Assembly: GCF_002855575.1 (NCBI RefSeq)
Contig: NZ_PKRQ01000001.1
Span: 496,001-560,000 of the forward strand
Length of the DNA stretch: 64,000 bases
Source of the DNA: Tabrizicola sp. TH137
GTDB taxonomy: Bacteria; Pseudomonadota; Alphaproteobacteria; Rhodobacterales; Rhodobacteraceae
Direction: 5' to 3'
This document shows positions 55,487 to 63,789 of this stretch, piece by piece. How positions within the stretch are numbered: the first letter of the stretch is position 1; each line of letters begins with the position of its first letter. The notes under the pieces were generated by a model, which saw nothing but the letters and a program-made list of their open reading frames with translations, was not told the DNA's origin and did no database searches. A program made the position numbers and the translations under genes.

Positions 55487-56884
55487 TCACACCTCGAACC
55501 GCGTTGCGCCGCGCCGCTTTTCATCCACCGGCTGGGACAGCACCACCGCCTGATGCGCCCGCTGGTCGCAGCCGGACCTTGGGCAGATGCGGCAGTTGAT
55601 CCCGACCGGCGTCATCCTTGCGCCGGTCACCGAAAACGCCTCGGCATAGCCGATCTCGGGCGCGTGTTCGATGGCGCAGCCCATCGCCACGGCAAGGCGG
55701 TTGTCCTGCGCGTGGCGCGCCCAGGTGGGCCGGTCCACCGTGCGGGAAAAGACGAAAAATTGCGACTTGTCCGGCATCTCCACGAATTGCGGGACGATCC
55801 GCCCCGGCGTGCGGAAACTCGTATGCACATCCAGCCGCGGGCAGGCCCCGCCATGTTCGGCCAGATGGAAGCCCGTTGCATTGAACCGCTTCGTGACATT
55901 CCCGCCCTTGTCGATCCGCAGGAAGAAGAACGGCACCCCCAGCGCCCCTTCGCGCTGGAGCGTGGTCGCCCGGTGGCAGGCCTGTTCGAAACTGACGCCG
56001 AACCGCGTGGCGATATGGTCGAGATCGTATTTCGTCGCCCGCGCCTCGGCCAGAAAGGCCTCGTAGGGCATCAGCACGGCGGCGGCGAAATAATTCGCCA
56101 GTTCCACCCGCAGCCGCGCCACCCCGCGCGGATCGGTGATGCCCGACCTTGCGACCAGCGAGTCGAGAAGCGCCCGCTGTTCCAGCAGCCCCGCCATATG
56201 CACAAGCTGGAAGATGCGGTTGGTGTGATCCAGCGCCTCGGACAGAAGGATTTCGCGCCGCCCTTCGTCATACTGGCGCAGGGTGCCGGGCAGATCCTCC
56301 ACCCGCACCAGCCGGACGGTGACGCCGACCCGCCCCCGCAGCCGCCGCTTCAGCGCGACATAGATCTCGTCCGGTTCCACCGTCACGCTGCCCCAGAAGC
56401 CTTCTGCCGCCTCTTCCAACTCGCGGAAATGGTTCCGGTGCTTGCGGAATTCGTTATGCACCGCCGCCTCGGGCGTTGACAGGATTTGCGGCGCCTCCCC
56501 CTCGGTCAGGGCCAGAAGCTGATCTGTCGCCGCCTGATAGGCACTGTGCAACCGCAGAAAAGAGGCCGCCAGCCCCGGCGCATGAACCAGCGCCGCGCGC
56601 ATCTGGGCAAGATCTGGCCGAGTGTCCGAAAACAGCGGATCCTGCATCACCGCCCGCAGATCGGCGAGTTGGCTGGTGCCATCCTCATCCGCGATTTCCC
56701 GCCAATCCACACCATAGACATCGAACACCCGCAAGAGGACCGAGACGGAAACCGATCTTTCGTTGTTCTCCAGAAGGTTGACGTAAGAGGCGCTGATCCC
56801 CAGCGCCTTGGCCATCTGGCTCTGCGTCTCGCCCCGCTCGATCCGCAGCCGCCGCAGATGCGGGCCGATGAAGGTTTTCTGCAT
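55487..56884 (-). CDS. ScfR-family (short-chain fatty acyl-CoA) transcriptional regulator
   Basis: 465 residues. N-terminal HTH (RRLRIERGETQSQMAKALGISASYVNLLENNERSVS), an IrrE-like middle (HTNRIFQLVHMAGLLEQ, without HExxH) and a C-terminal DUF2083 part ending in a cysteine cluster CRICPRSGCDQRA. This is the layout of PccR, MccR and RamB, which sense acyl-CoA and control propionyl-, methylmalyl- or glyoxylate-linked genes. It is divergent from the malyl-CoA operon, so control of that operon is the simplest inference. Confidence 0.93.
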   Translation of the reverse strand: MQKTFIGPHLRRLRIERGETQSQMAKALGISASYVNLLENNERSVSVSVLLRVFDVYGVDWREIADEDGTSQLADLRAVMQDPLFSDTRPDLAQMRAALVHAPGLAASFLRLHSAYQAATDQLLALTEGEAPQILSTPEAAVHNEFRKHRNHFRELEEAAEGFWGSVTVEPDEIYVALKRRLRGRVGVTVRLVRVEDLPGTLRQYDEGRREILLSEALDHTNRIFQLVHMAGLLEQRALLDSLVARSGITDPRGVARLRVELANYFAAAVLMPYEAFLAEARATKYDLDHIATRFGVSFEQACHRATTLQREGALGVPFFFLRIDKGGNVTKRFNATGFHLAEHGGACPRLDVHTSFRTPGRIVPQFVEMPDKSQFFVFSRTVDRPTWARHAQDNRLAVAMGCAIEHAPEIGYAEAFSVTGARMTPVGINCRICPRSGCDQRAHQAVVLSQPVDEKRRGATRFEV

Positions 56885-56914
56885 ACCGTCGCACACATAT
56901 CTGGCTTCGTCATG

Positions 56915-56946
56915 TTTACAATATTACAAATTACAAGCTTTGTAAA
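56915..56946. promoter_or_regulatory. Candidate ScfR binding region
   Basis: AT-rich block in the 162-bp gap between the regulator and sgaA. It contains TTTACAA (56915-56921), TTACAA at 56924-56929 and 56931-56936, and the inverse TTGTAA (56940-56945). TTACAA-GCT-TTGTAA is a 15-bp palindrome. The nearby TTTGTAAA resembles the TTTGCAAA-like half-sites reported for RamB/PccR-type proteins. Binding is inferred. Confidence 0.5.
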
Positions 56947-57046
56947 TTCTCGCATTCACAGCAGAACCCGCTTTCGGTTTGCCTGAATCGCAGGCAGTGG
57001 CATCTGTCCTTCCAACAGAACAGCCGATGCAAGCGGGAGGATCACC

Positions 57047-58267
57047 ATGAAGACCGGAACCCAGCACCTTTACATCCCCGGCCCGACCAATGTGCCGGAG
57101 TCGGTGCGTCAGGCGATGATCGTCCCGATGCAGGACCACCGCGCCCCGGATTTCGGCGACCTGACGCTGAACCTCTTCGCTGACATGAAAAAGGTTTTCA
57201 AAACCGAAACCGGCACCGTGATGATGTTCCCCGGATCGGGCACCGGCTGCTGGGAAGCGGCGATCACCAATACCCTGAACCCCGGCGACAAGGTGCTGAT
57301 GGCGCGGCACGGGCAATTCTCGCTGCTCTGGGCCGATATGGCGGTCAAGCTGGGCCTTGATGTGGAAATCGTCGATCTGGCCTGGGGCGCGGGCTGCCCG
57401 GCGAATGAATTCGCCCGCATCCTGGGCAATGACCGGCATGGCAAGATCAAGGCCGTCTTCGTCACCCATAACGAAACCGCCACCGGCGTCACCTCGGATG
57501 TGGCGCAGGTCCGCCGCGCGCTGGACGAATCCTTCCACGATGCGCTGCTCTTTGTGGATGGCGTGTCCTCCATCGGCTCCATCGACTTCCGCATGGATGA
57601 ATGGGGCGTGGACCTTGCCGTGACCGGCAGCCAGAAGGGATTCATGCTGCCCGCAGGGCTTGGCATGATCGGCGTCTCGGCCAAGGCGATGGCGATGGCC
57701 GAAACCGCCAAGATGCGCCGCGCCTATTTCGACTTCGCCGACATGGCCCGCGTCAACGCCACCGGCTATTTCCCCTACACCCCGCCCGTCCCGCTGTTCC
57801 ACGGCCTGCGCAAATCGCTGGACCGGATGCTGGACGAAGGCATGGAAAACATCTTCGCCCGTCACCGGCGCCTGGCGACCGGTGTCCGCAACGCCGTTGC
57901 CGCCTGGGGGATGGAGCTGTGCGCCGAACACCCCTCGCTCTACTCCGACACGGTCAGCGCGATCCGCGTGCCGCAGGGGGTGGATGCGCGCGACGTGATC
58001 CGCATCGCCTATGACCGCTACAACTGCTCTTTCGGCGCAGGCCTCGGCCCGCTGAACGGCAAGGTCTTCCGCATCGGCCATCTGGGCGACCTGAACGAAG
58101 GCATGTGCCTCTCGGCCATCTCCATCGCCGAACTGTGCCTTGCCGCCGCCGGGGCGCAGATCCGCTTTGGATCGGGCGTTGCCGCCGCGCAGGAAGTCTA
58201 TGCCGAACCCGTCGCCCGCGCGGTGCAGCGCAGCGCCCGCAGCGCAAGCCGCATCGCCGCCGAATAA
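57047..58267 (+). CDS. sgaA: Serine-glyoxylate aminotransferase
   Basis: 406 residues, class V aminotransferase. TQHLYIPGPTNVPESV start, PLP Lys197 in TGSQKGFMLP, and FVDGVSSIGSIDFRMDEWGVD. Transfers amino from serine to glyoxylate, giving hydroxypyruvate and glycine; a serine-cycle step. First gene of a four-gene operon with mcl and mtkAB. Confidence 0.95.
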   Translation: MKTGTQHLYIPGPTNVPESVRQAMIVPMQDHRAPDFGDLTLNLFADMKKVFKTETGTVMMFPGSGTGCWEAAITNTLNPGDKVLMARHGQFSLLWADMAVKLGLDVEIVDLAWGAGCPANEFARILGNDRHGKIKAVFVTHNETATGVTSDVAQVRRALDESFHDALLFVDGVSSIGSIDFRMDEWGVDLAVTGSQKGFMLPAGLGMIGVSAKAMAMAETAKMRRAYFDFADMARVNATGYFPYTPPVPLFHGLRKSLDRMLDEGMENIFARHRRLATGVRNAVAAWGMELCAEHPSLYSDTVSAIRVPQGVDARDVIRIAYDRYNCSFGAGLGPLNGKVFRIGHLGDLNEGMCLSAISIAELCLAAAGAQIRFGSGVAAAQEVYAEPVARAVQRSARSASRIAAE

Positions 58268-58282
58268 CCACCTGAGGAAATC

Positions 58283-59221
58283 ATGTCCCACACTTTGTAC
58301 CCGCTGCGGCGTCAACGCCTGCAGCGCTCGGAACTCGCTGTCCCGGCCTCCAACCCGACGATGATCGACAAGGCCGCCCAAGGCCCCGCCGATTATGTCT
58401 TCCTTGATCTGGAAGACGCCGTTGCTCCCCCGGAAAAGGAACAGGCCCGCAAGAACGCGATCCAGGCCCTGAATGACATCGACTGGGCCGCCAAGGGCAA
58501 GACCGTTTCGGTCCGCATCAACGGGCTGGATACACATTACATGTATCGTGACGTGGTCGATGTGATGGAACAGGCGGGCAGCCGCGTGCATACGCTCCTC
58601 GTGCCCAAGGTCGGCGTGCGCGATGACCTTTACATGGTCGAGGCGATGGTCAACCAGATCGAACAGGCCAAGGGCTATACCACCCGCGTGGGGCTGGAGG
58701 CGCTGATCGAAACCGCGCTCGGCATGGCCAATGTCGAAAGCATCGCGCAATTCGGCGGCCGGCTTGAGGCGCTGCATTTCGGCGTGGCCGACTATGCCGC
58801 CTCGATGCGCGCCCGCACCACGAATATCGGCGGTCTGAACCCGCATTATCCGGGCGATCAGTGGCACGCCGCCATCAGCCGCATGGTCATCGCCTGCCGC
58901 GCCTATGGCCTGCGCGCCATCGACGGCCCCTTCGGCGATTTCTCCGATCCCGAAGGCTACAAGGAAGGGGCACGCCGTGCCGCAGCCCTGGGCTGCGAAG
59001 GCAAATGGGCCATCCATCCGTCGCAGGTTGCCATGGCAAACGAGGTCTTCAGCCCGACCGAGGCCGAGGTCACCAAGGCGCAGCGCATCATCGAGGAACT
59101 GAAGATCGCGGAATCCCAGGGCAAGGGCGCGGCCAGCCTCGACGGCAAGATGATCGACGCGGCATCGGAAAAGATGGCGCGCAACGTTCTGGTGATCGCC
59201 GAGGCCATCGCCGGGAAGTGA
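58283..59221 (+). CDS. mcl1: L-malyl-CoA/beta-methylmalyl-CoA lyase
   Basis: 312 residues, HpcH/HpaI-CitE family. SELAVPASNPTMIDKA, the metal-binding EDAVAPPEKE segment, VRINGLDT, GLEALIETALGMANVESIA and DFSDPEGYKEGARRAA. About the length of Rhodobacter sphaeroides Mcl1. Cleaves malyl-CoA to acetyl-CoA and glyoxylate, and in the ethylmalonyl-CoA pathway also methylmalyl-CoA. AGGA precedes the ATG. Confidence 0.95.
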   Translation: MSHTLYPLRRQRLQRSELAVPASNPTMIDKAAQGPADYVFLDLEDAVAPPEKEQARKNAIQALNDIDWAAKGKTVSVRINGLDTHYMYRDVVDVMEQAGSRVHTLLVPKVGVRDDLYMVEAMVNQIEQAKGYTTRVGLEALIETALGMANVESIAQFGGRLEALHFGVADYAASMRARTTNIGGLNPHYPGDQWHAAISRMVIACRAYGLRAIDGPFGDFSDPEGYKEGARRAAALGCEGKWAIHPSQVAMANEVFSPTEAEVTKAQRIIEELKIAESQGKGAASLDGKMIDAASEKMARNVLVIAEAIAGK

Positions 59222-59231
59222 CCCAAGCCGG

Positions 59232-59286
59232 AGGATGGGCCAATGGCCCATCCTACAGGCCCGTAGGATGGGCGATCCGCCCATCC
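59232..59286. repeat. REP-like hairpin pair between mcl1 and mtkA
   Basis: Two hairpins in tandem: AGGATGGGCC/GGCCCATCCT with loop AAT (59232-59254), and GGATGGGCG/CGCCCATCC with loop ATC (59266-59286). TCCTAC (59251-59256) can pair with GTAGGA (59263-59268) as an alternative. The same GGATGGGC word in both arms suggests a repetitive-element family. It lies between two genes of one operon, so it may stabilise or separate the upstream message. Confidence 0.75.
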
Positions 59287-59311
59287 CCGCTCAAAGAGGG
59301 AGGAATACCGA

Positions 59312-60484
59312 ATGGACATTCATGAATATCAGGCCAAGGAAATCCTCGCCCGCTTCGGCGTGCCCGTCCCGCGCGGCGGCCTGGCCTACAGCCCCGAACA
59401 GGCGGGCTATCGCGCCCGCGAACTGGGTGGCAATGCCTGGGTCGTCAAGGCGCAGATCCATTCCGGCGGCCGTGGCGCGGCGGGCGGGGTGAAACTCTGC
59501 CGGTCTGAAACCGAGGTGCAGGAATTCGCCGCCACCCTCTTCGGCAAGCAGCTTGTCACCAAGCAGACCGATGCCAATGGCAAGGGCGTCTATCGCCTCT
59601 GGGTCGAAGGCGCATCGGACATCAAGCAGGAACTTTACCTCGGCTTCGTCCTCGACCGGAAATCCGAACGCATCATGATCGTCGCCTCCGCCCATGGCGG
59701 GATGGAGATTGAGGATCTCGCCGAAAGCGACCCCAACAGCCTGCGCCGCATGACGATCGACCCGGCGGTGGGCCTGTCGGAGTTCCAGGCGCGCGAACTG
59801 GCCTTCCAGCTTGGCCTGAAGGGCGGCCAGATCGCCCAGATGGTCAACATCCTCAAGGCCTGCTACCGCGCCTACCGCGATCTCGACGCCATGATGGTGG
59901 AGATCAATCCGCTCGTCATCACCGGCGCGGGCGACCTTGTCGCGCTTGACGCCAAGATGTCCTTCGACACCAATGCCCTCTTCCGCCGCCCGGAAATCGC
60001 GGAACTCCGCGACCGCAGCCAGGAAGACCCGCGCGAAAGCACGGCGGGCGACCACGGCCTCGCCTATGTCGGCCTTGATGGCGATATCGGCTGCATCATC
60101 AACGGTGCGGGCCTCGCGATGGCCACGATGGACATGATCAAACTCGCCGGGGGGGAGCCTGCAAACTTCCTCGATATCGGCGGGGGGGCCAGCCCGGAGC
60201 GGGTGGTGCGGGCTTTCCGCACCGTGCTGGCCGACCGTAACGTCAGCGTCATCCTCGTGAACATCTTCGCCGGCATCAACCGCTGCGACTGGGTCGCGCA
60301 AGGCGTGGTGCTGGCCTATCGCGAGCTTGGGCTGACCCTGCCCGTCGTCGTCCGCCTTGCAGGAACGAATGTCGAGGAAGGTCGCCGCATCATTGATGAA
60401 TCCGGCCTGCCGCTGATCACTGCCGACACGCTGGAAGACGCCGCCCGCAAGGCCGTCGCCACGCGCCAGAAACTCGCCGCGTAA
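59312..60484 (+). CDS. mtkA: Malate-CoA ligase subunit beta
   Basis: 390 residues, ATP-grasp/SucC family. [57 protein letters not shown] and the C-terminal [13 protein letters not shown] CoA-ligase part. Next to mcl1 and sga it is assigned malate-CoA ligase rather than succinyl-CoA synthetase, because the two are close relatives. Makes malyl-CoA for the lyase with mtkB. Confidence 0.88.
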   Translation: MDIHEYQAKEILARFGVPVPRGGLAYSPEQAGYRARELGGNAWVVKAQIHSGGRGAAGGVKLCRSETEVQEFAATLFGKQLVTKQTDANGKGVYRLWVEGASDIKQELYLGFVLDRKSERIMIVASAHGGMEIEDLAESDPNSLRRMTIDPAVGLSEFQARELAFQLGLKGGQIAQMVNILKACYRAYRDLDAMMVEINPLVITGAGDLVALDAKMSFDTNALFRRPEIAELRDRSQEDPRESTAGDHGLAYVGLDGDIGCIINGAGLAMATMDMIKLAGGEPANFLDIGGGASPERVVRAFRTVLADRNVSVILVNIFAGINRCDWVAQGVVLAYRELGLTLPVVVRLAGTNVEEGRRIIDESGLPLITADTLEDAARKAVATRQKLAA

Positions 60485-60496
60485 GGGGGAAACGCC

Positions 60497-61396
60497 ATGG
60501 CCATTCTCATCACCGAAAAGACCCGCGTCATCGTGCAGGGCATGTCCGGCCGCATCGGCCAGTTCCATGCCGAAGACATGATCAAGCACGGCACCAATGT
60601 CGTCGGCGGCGTGACCCCCGGCAAGGGCGGCGAACGCCTGCTGGACCGCCCGCTCTTCAACACCGTGCGCGAGGCGGTGGAGGCGACGGGGGCCGAAGCC
60701 TCCCTCGTCTTCGTGCCCCCGCCCTTCGCGGCGGATGCGATCATGGAGGCCGCGGATGCCGGCATCAAGACCGCCGTCTGCGTGACCGACGGCATCCCGT
60801 CGCAGGACATGATGAAGGTGAAGCGTTTCCTGAAACGCTATCCCGCCGACCGCAAGATGCGCCTCGTCGGCCCCAACTGCGCGGGCATCATCTCGCCCGG
60901 CAAGGGCTTCATGGGCATCATGCCGCCGCATATCTACATGCCGGGCCGCGTGGGCATCGTCGGTCGCTCCGGCACGCTGGGCTATGAGGCGGCCTCGCAG
61001 ATGAAGGCGCTGGGCATCGGCGTCTCCACCTCGGTCGGCATCGGCGGCGACCCGATCAACGGGTCTTCCTTCCGCGACATCCTCGAACTGTTCGAGGCGG
61101 ATCCGGAAACCGATGCCGTGATGATGATCGGCGAAATCGGTGGCCCGCAAGAGGCCGAGGCCGCGATCTATGCCCGCGATCACATGACGAAACCCGTCGT
61201 TGCCTATATCGCCGGTCTCTCCGCCCCCAAGGGCCGCAAGATGGGCCATGCCGGGGCGATCATCTCGGCCTTCGGCGAAAGCGCGCAGGAAAAGGTGGAA
61301 ATCCTCTCCGCCGCCGGCATCACCATCGCGCCGAACCCCTCCGCGATGGGCGAAACCATGTCCCGCGTGCTCAGCACCCGCCGCGCGGCGGCCTGA
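60497..61396 (+). CDS. mtkB: Malate-CoA ligase subunit alpha
   Basis: 299 residues, SucD family. [67 protein letters not shown] and the phosphohistidine in [13 protein letters not shown] (His of KMGHAG). 12 bp after mtkA. Closes the operon; a terminator follows. Confidence 0.9.
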   Translation: MAILITEKTRVIVQGMSGRIGQFHAEDMIKHGTNVVGGVTPGKGGERLLDRPLFNTVREAVEATGAEASLVFVPPPFAADAIMEAADAGIKTAVCVTDGIPSQDMMKVKRFLKRYPADRKMRLVGPNCAGIISPGKGFMGIMPPHIYMPGRVGIVGRSGTLGYEAASQMKALGIGVSTSVGIGGDPINGSSFRDILELFEADPETDAVMMIGEIGGPQEAEAAIYARDHMTKPVVAYIAGLSAPKGRKMGHAGAIISAFGESAQEKVEILSAAGITIAPNPSAMGETMSRVLSTRRAAA

Positions 61397-61415
61397 GGCA
61401 GCGGTTCAGAAAAGC

Positions 61416-61449
61416 AAGGGGCGGTCCGGTTGTCCGCCCCTTCTTCTTT
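61416..61449 (+). terminator. Factor-independent terminator of mtkB
   Basis: Stem AAGGGGCGG/CCGCCCCTT with a 9-nt loop, followed by CTTCTTTG. Starts 20 bp after the mtkB stop. Confidence 0.85.
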
Positions 61450-61470
61450 GCCCTCGGCTTCATCTTGGCC

Positions 61471-61517
61471 CAAATACTCCGGGGTCCGGGGCAGCGCCCC
61501 GGGGGTTCCACCCCACG
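61471..61517. other. GC-rich intergenic element with CCGGGGC hairpin
   Basis: Contains CAAATACTCCGGGG followed by CCGGGGC/GCCCCGG with a 3-nt loop (61486-61502), then GGGGTTCCACCCC. Resembles intergenic GC-rich palindromes seen in Rhodobacteraceae, but I cannot confirm copies elsewhere. It lies just before the sugE stop (61521). Confidence 0.45.
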
Positions 61518-61520
61518 CCG

Positions 61521-61835
61521 TCAGGCGAATTTCAGCGCGATGATCCCCGCGATGATCAGCAGCACGCCCACCACCCGCATCAGATTGACCGGGTCCCCGA
61601 ACAGGAAGACCGACAGGATCGCCGTCCCCACCGCGCCGATCCCCACCCAGACGGCATAGGCCGTGCCGACCGGCAGGTCCTTCATCGCGATGGACAGAAG
61701 CCAGAAGGAGGCCGCCGCCCCGATCACCGTCAGGATCGACGGGATCGGCTTGGTGAACCCGTCGGAATATTTCAGGCCCAGCGCCCAGCCGGTTTCCAGC
61801 AAGCCCGCGATCAGGACGATCAGCCAGGCATTCAT
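61521..61835 (-). CDS. sugE: SMR-family transporter, SugE/Gdx type
   Basis: 104 residues, four membrane helices. [17 protein letters not shown] and [18 protein letters not shown] are SugE-type; the conserved Glu is in [10 protein letters not shown]. Such proteins export guanidinium or quaternary cations. Its ATG overlaps the accA stop by 4 bp, so it is translated after accA. Confidence 0.93.
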   Translation of the reverse strand: MNAWLIVLIAGLLETGWALGLKYSDGFTKPIPSILTVIGAAASFWLLSIAMKDLPVGTAYAVWVGIGAVGTAILSVFLFGDPVNLMRVVGVLLIIAGIIALKFA

Positions 61836-62791
61836 GCGGCCAGCCCTTTCGACCCCATATCCACGAATTTCGCGCGGCGTTCCTTGATCAGGCTGTCGGG
61901 CTTCTTCCCCGCCAGTTCCTTCAGCATCGCCTCGATGCCCTTGCCCACGGCTTCGATGGTTTCCTTCCGGCCCCGCTGTGCGCCGCCCAGCGGTTCCTTG
62001 ATGATGCGGTCGATCACGCCCAGCTTTTGCAGATCCTGCGCCGTCAGGCGCAGCGCCTCGGCCGCCTCGCGCATCTTCTCGGCATCCTTCCACAGGATGG
62101 AGGCGCAGCCTTCCGGCGAGATCACCGAATAAACGGAATGTTCCAGCATCGCCACGCGATTGGCCGTGGCAAAGGCCACCGCCCCGCCCGACCCGCCCTC
62201 TCCGATCACCACGGAAATCAGCGGCACGCCGATCTCCAGGCATTTCTGCGTGGACCGGGCAATCGCCTCGGCCTGCCCCCGCTCTTCCGCGCCCTTGCCC
62301 GGATAGGCGCCGGGCGTATCGACCAGCGTCACCACCGGCAGGCGGAACCGGTCCGCCATATCCATCAGGCGGATCGCCTTGCGGTATCCTTCCGGCCGCG
62401 CCATGCCGAAATTCCGCTCGATGCGCGACTTGGTGTCGTTGCCCTTCTCATGCCCGATCACCACGACCGGCTGATCATTGAACCGCGCCACGCCGCCCAT
62501 CACCGCATGGTCATCGGCAAAGTTCCGGTCCCCCGCCAGCGAGGTGAATTCGGTGAACAGAGCGTCGATGTAATCCTTGCAATGCGGCCGGTCCGGGTGC
62601 CGCGCCACCTGGCATTTCCGCCAGGGCGTCAGGTCCTTGTAGAGGTCCTTGAGCAGCGCCTCCGCCTTGCGGTCCAGCGCCTCGGCCTCCTTGGTCACAT
62701 CCATCCCAGAATTGCCCCGCGCCATGGCGCGCAGCTCTTCCGCCTTGCCCTCGATCTCGGCCAGCGGCTTTTCGAATTCCAGATAGTTCAT
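61832..62791 (-). CDS. accA: Acetyl-CoA carboxylase carboxyltransferase subunit alpha
   Basis: 319 residues from the ATG at 62791 ([20 protein letters not shown]). [69 protein letters not shown] and [17 protein letters not shown] are the AccA core. First committed step of fatty acid synthesis. Overlaps sugE by 4 bp. Confidence 0.97.
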   Translation of the reverse strand: MNYLEFEKPLAEIEGKAEELRAMARGNSGMDVTKEAEALDRKAEALLKDLYKDLTPWRKCQVARHPDRPHCKDYIDALFTEFTSLAGDRNFADDHAVMGGVARFNDQPVVVIGHEKGNDTKSRIERNFGMARPEGYRKAIRLMDMADRFRLPVVTLVDTPGAYPGKGAEERGQAEAIARSTQKCLEIGVPLISVVIGEGGSGGAVAFATANRVAMLEHSVYSVISPEGCASILWKDAEKMREAAEALRLTAQDLQKLGVIDRIIKEPLGGAQRGRKETIEAVGKGIEAMLKELAGKKPDSLIKERRAKFVDMGSKGLAA

Positions 62792-62869
62792 CGGACAGTC
62801 TCCAGACGGATCGCCCCTATATGGCCAGAGGCGGGGCAAGATGCAACTCGCCCGCGCCTGCGCCCGGCC

Positions 62870-63307
62870 CTATCCCGCCGCCTGCCCCTGATCCAGCGCG
62901 ATCAGATGCGCCACATGGTCCGGCCCGCAGGAGAGTTTCTTGGCCACCTTGCTGTCGGGCGTCACCACCCGCCAGAAGGGCACCACCTGATCCAGCGACT
63001 TGCCCTCGGCCAGATCGGTCAGCGCCACCTCGGCCACCACGCGCAGATAGATGGCCGTCGTCACCGGGCACATCGCATTGGCCCCCGCCTTGCGCGCCAA
63101 TTCGTTGCGCAGCCGGTCCATCGTCCGCGTTTCGCCCTGCGGGATACGGGCGAGGTAGTTGGCAATCTCGCCGGGCGAGGAAATCAGCATCGTGTTCCCC
63201 GCCTTCACCCCCGCGAAATCGGCATGCAGCATCACCACATGCGGGTCCTTCGCCGCGCCAAAGCGTTTGCGCCAATCGGTCGGTTTCTTCTTCTTCTCCG
63301 TCATCAC
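62870..63307 (-). CDS. MGMT/ATL-like conserved protein
   Basis: 145 residues, no signal peptide. ARIPQGETRTMDRLRNELARKAGANAMCPVTT and VVPFWRVVTPDSKVAKKL parallel the IPxGxVxTYG and P(C/W)HRVV parts of MGMT and alkyltransferase-like proteins. The alkyl-acceptor Cys position is Phe (PFWRV), so methyl transfer is not expected. An alternative is a separate conserved hypothetical family. Overlaps the SRPBCC gene by 4 bp and is likely coupled to it. Confidence 0.6.
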   Translation of the reverse strand: MMTEKKKKPTDWRKRFGAAKDPHVVMLHADFAGVKAGNTMLISSPGEIANYLARIPQGETRTMDRLRNELARKAGANAMCPVTTAIYLRVVAEVALTDLAEGKSLDQVVPFWRVVTPDSKVAKKLSCGPDHVAHLIALDQGQAAG

Positions 63308-63789
63308 ATACCCTCCACACGCGACTTCAGCGCCGCAAGATAAGTAGTGGCAAAAGCCTCCGGATCAAAGAAGAGCCGCGCCAGAATCCGGCCCAGCGGT
63401 GAAGGCACCTCTGCCCGTTCCACCACCGAAATCCGTGTGCCGTCCCCGTCCGGCACCAGCACCGCCTCCCATGTCCCCGAATAGCCGGCATCCGAGGCAA
63501 AGCGCAGGCGGATGCGCGCCTCGCCCATCTCCTCCGCCACGAAGGATATCCGCTCCCCCCGCGCCGTCACCTCGGTCCAGCCGTCGCCCGTCCGCTCCAC
63601 CGCCGCGATGCCCGCGCGCCAGGCGGCCTGCGCCTCCACATCGGCGATCACCGCCACGATCTGCGCGGGCGGCGCCGCAATCACCACCTCTGCCCGTCCC
63701 TCCCGCGTGGCGGGCAAAAGCCATCCCACAAGAAACACCAGCCCCGCCAGTAGCAGCAGCGCGACACATATCCAGACCAGAAACCGCAT
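63304..63789 (-). CDS. SRPBCC family protein with N-terminal membrane anchor
   Basis: 161 residues. One membrane helix (RFLVWICVALLLLAGLVFLVGWLL), then a START-like SRPBCC fold (VVIAAPPAQIVAVIADVEAQAAWRAGIAAVERTGDGWTEV, LDSRISVVERAEVPSPLG-like end). Probably binds a hydrophobic ligand on the periplasmic side. Overlaps the MGMT-like gene (ATGA). Confidence 0.85.
   Translation of the reverse strand: MRFLVWICVALLLLAGLVFLVGWLLPATREGRAEVVIAAPPAQIVAVIADVEAQAAWRAGIAAVERTGDGWTEVTARGERISFVAEEMGEARIRLRFASDAGYSGTWEAVLVPDGDGTRISVVERAEVPSPLGRILARLFFDPEAFATTYLAALKSRVEGM

Noticed and set aside
56924-59284. A 786-codon open frame antisense to sgaA and mcl1
   Set aside because: Shadow of two strongly recognised genes; His/Arg/Gln-rich and without domains.
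61836-61900. Guanidine riboswitch upstream of sugE
   Set aside because: This sequence is the end of accA; no non-coding leader exists.
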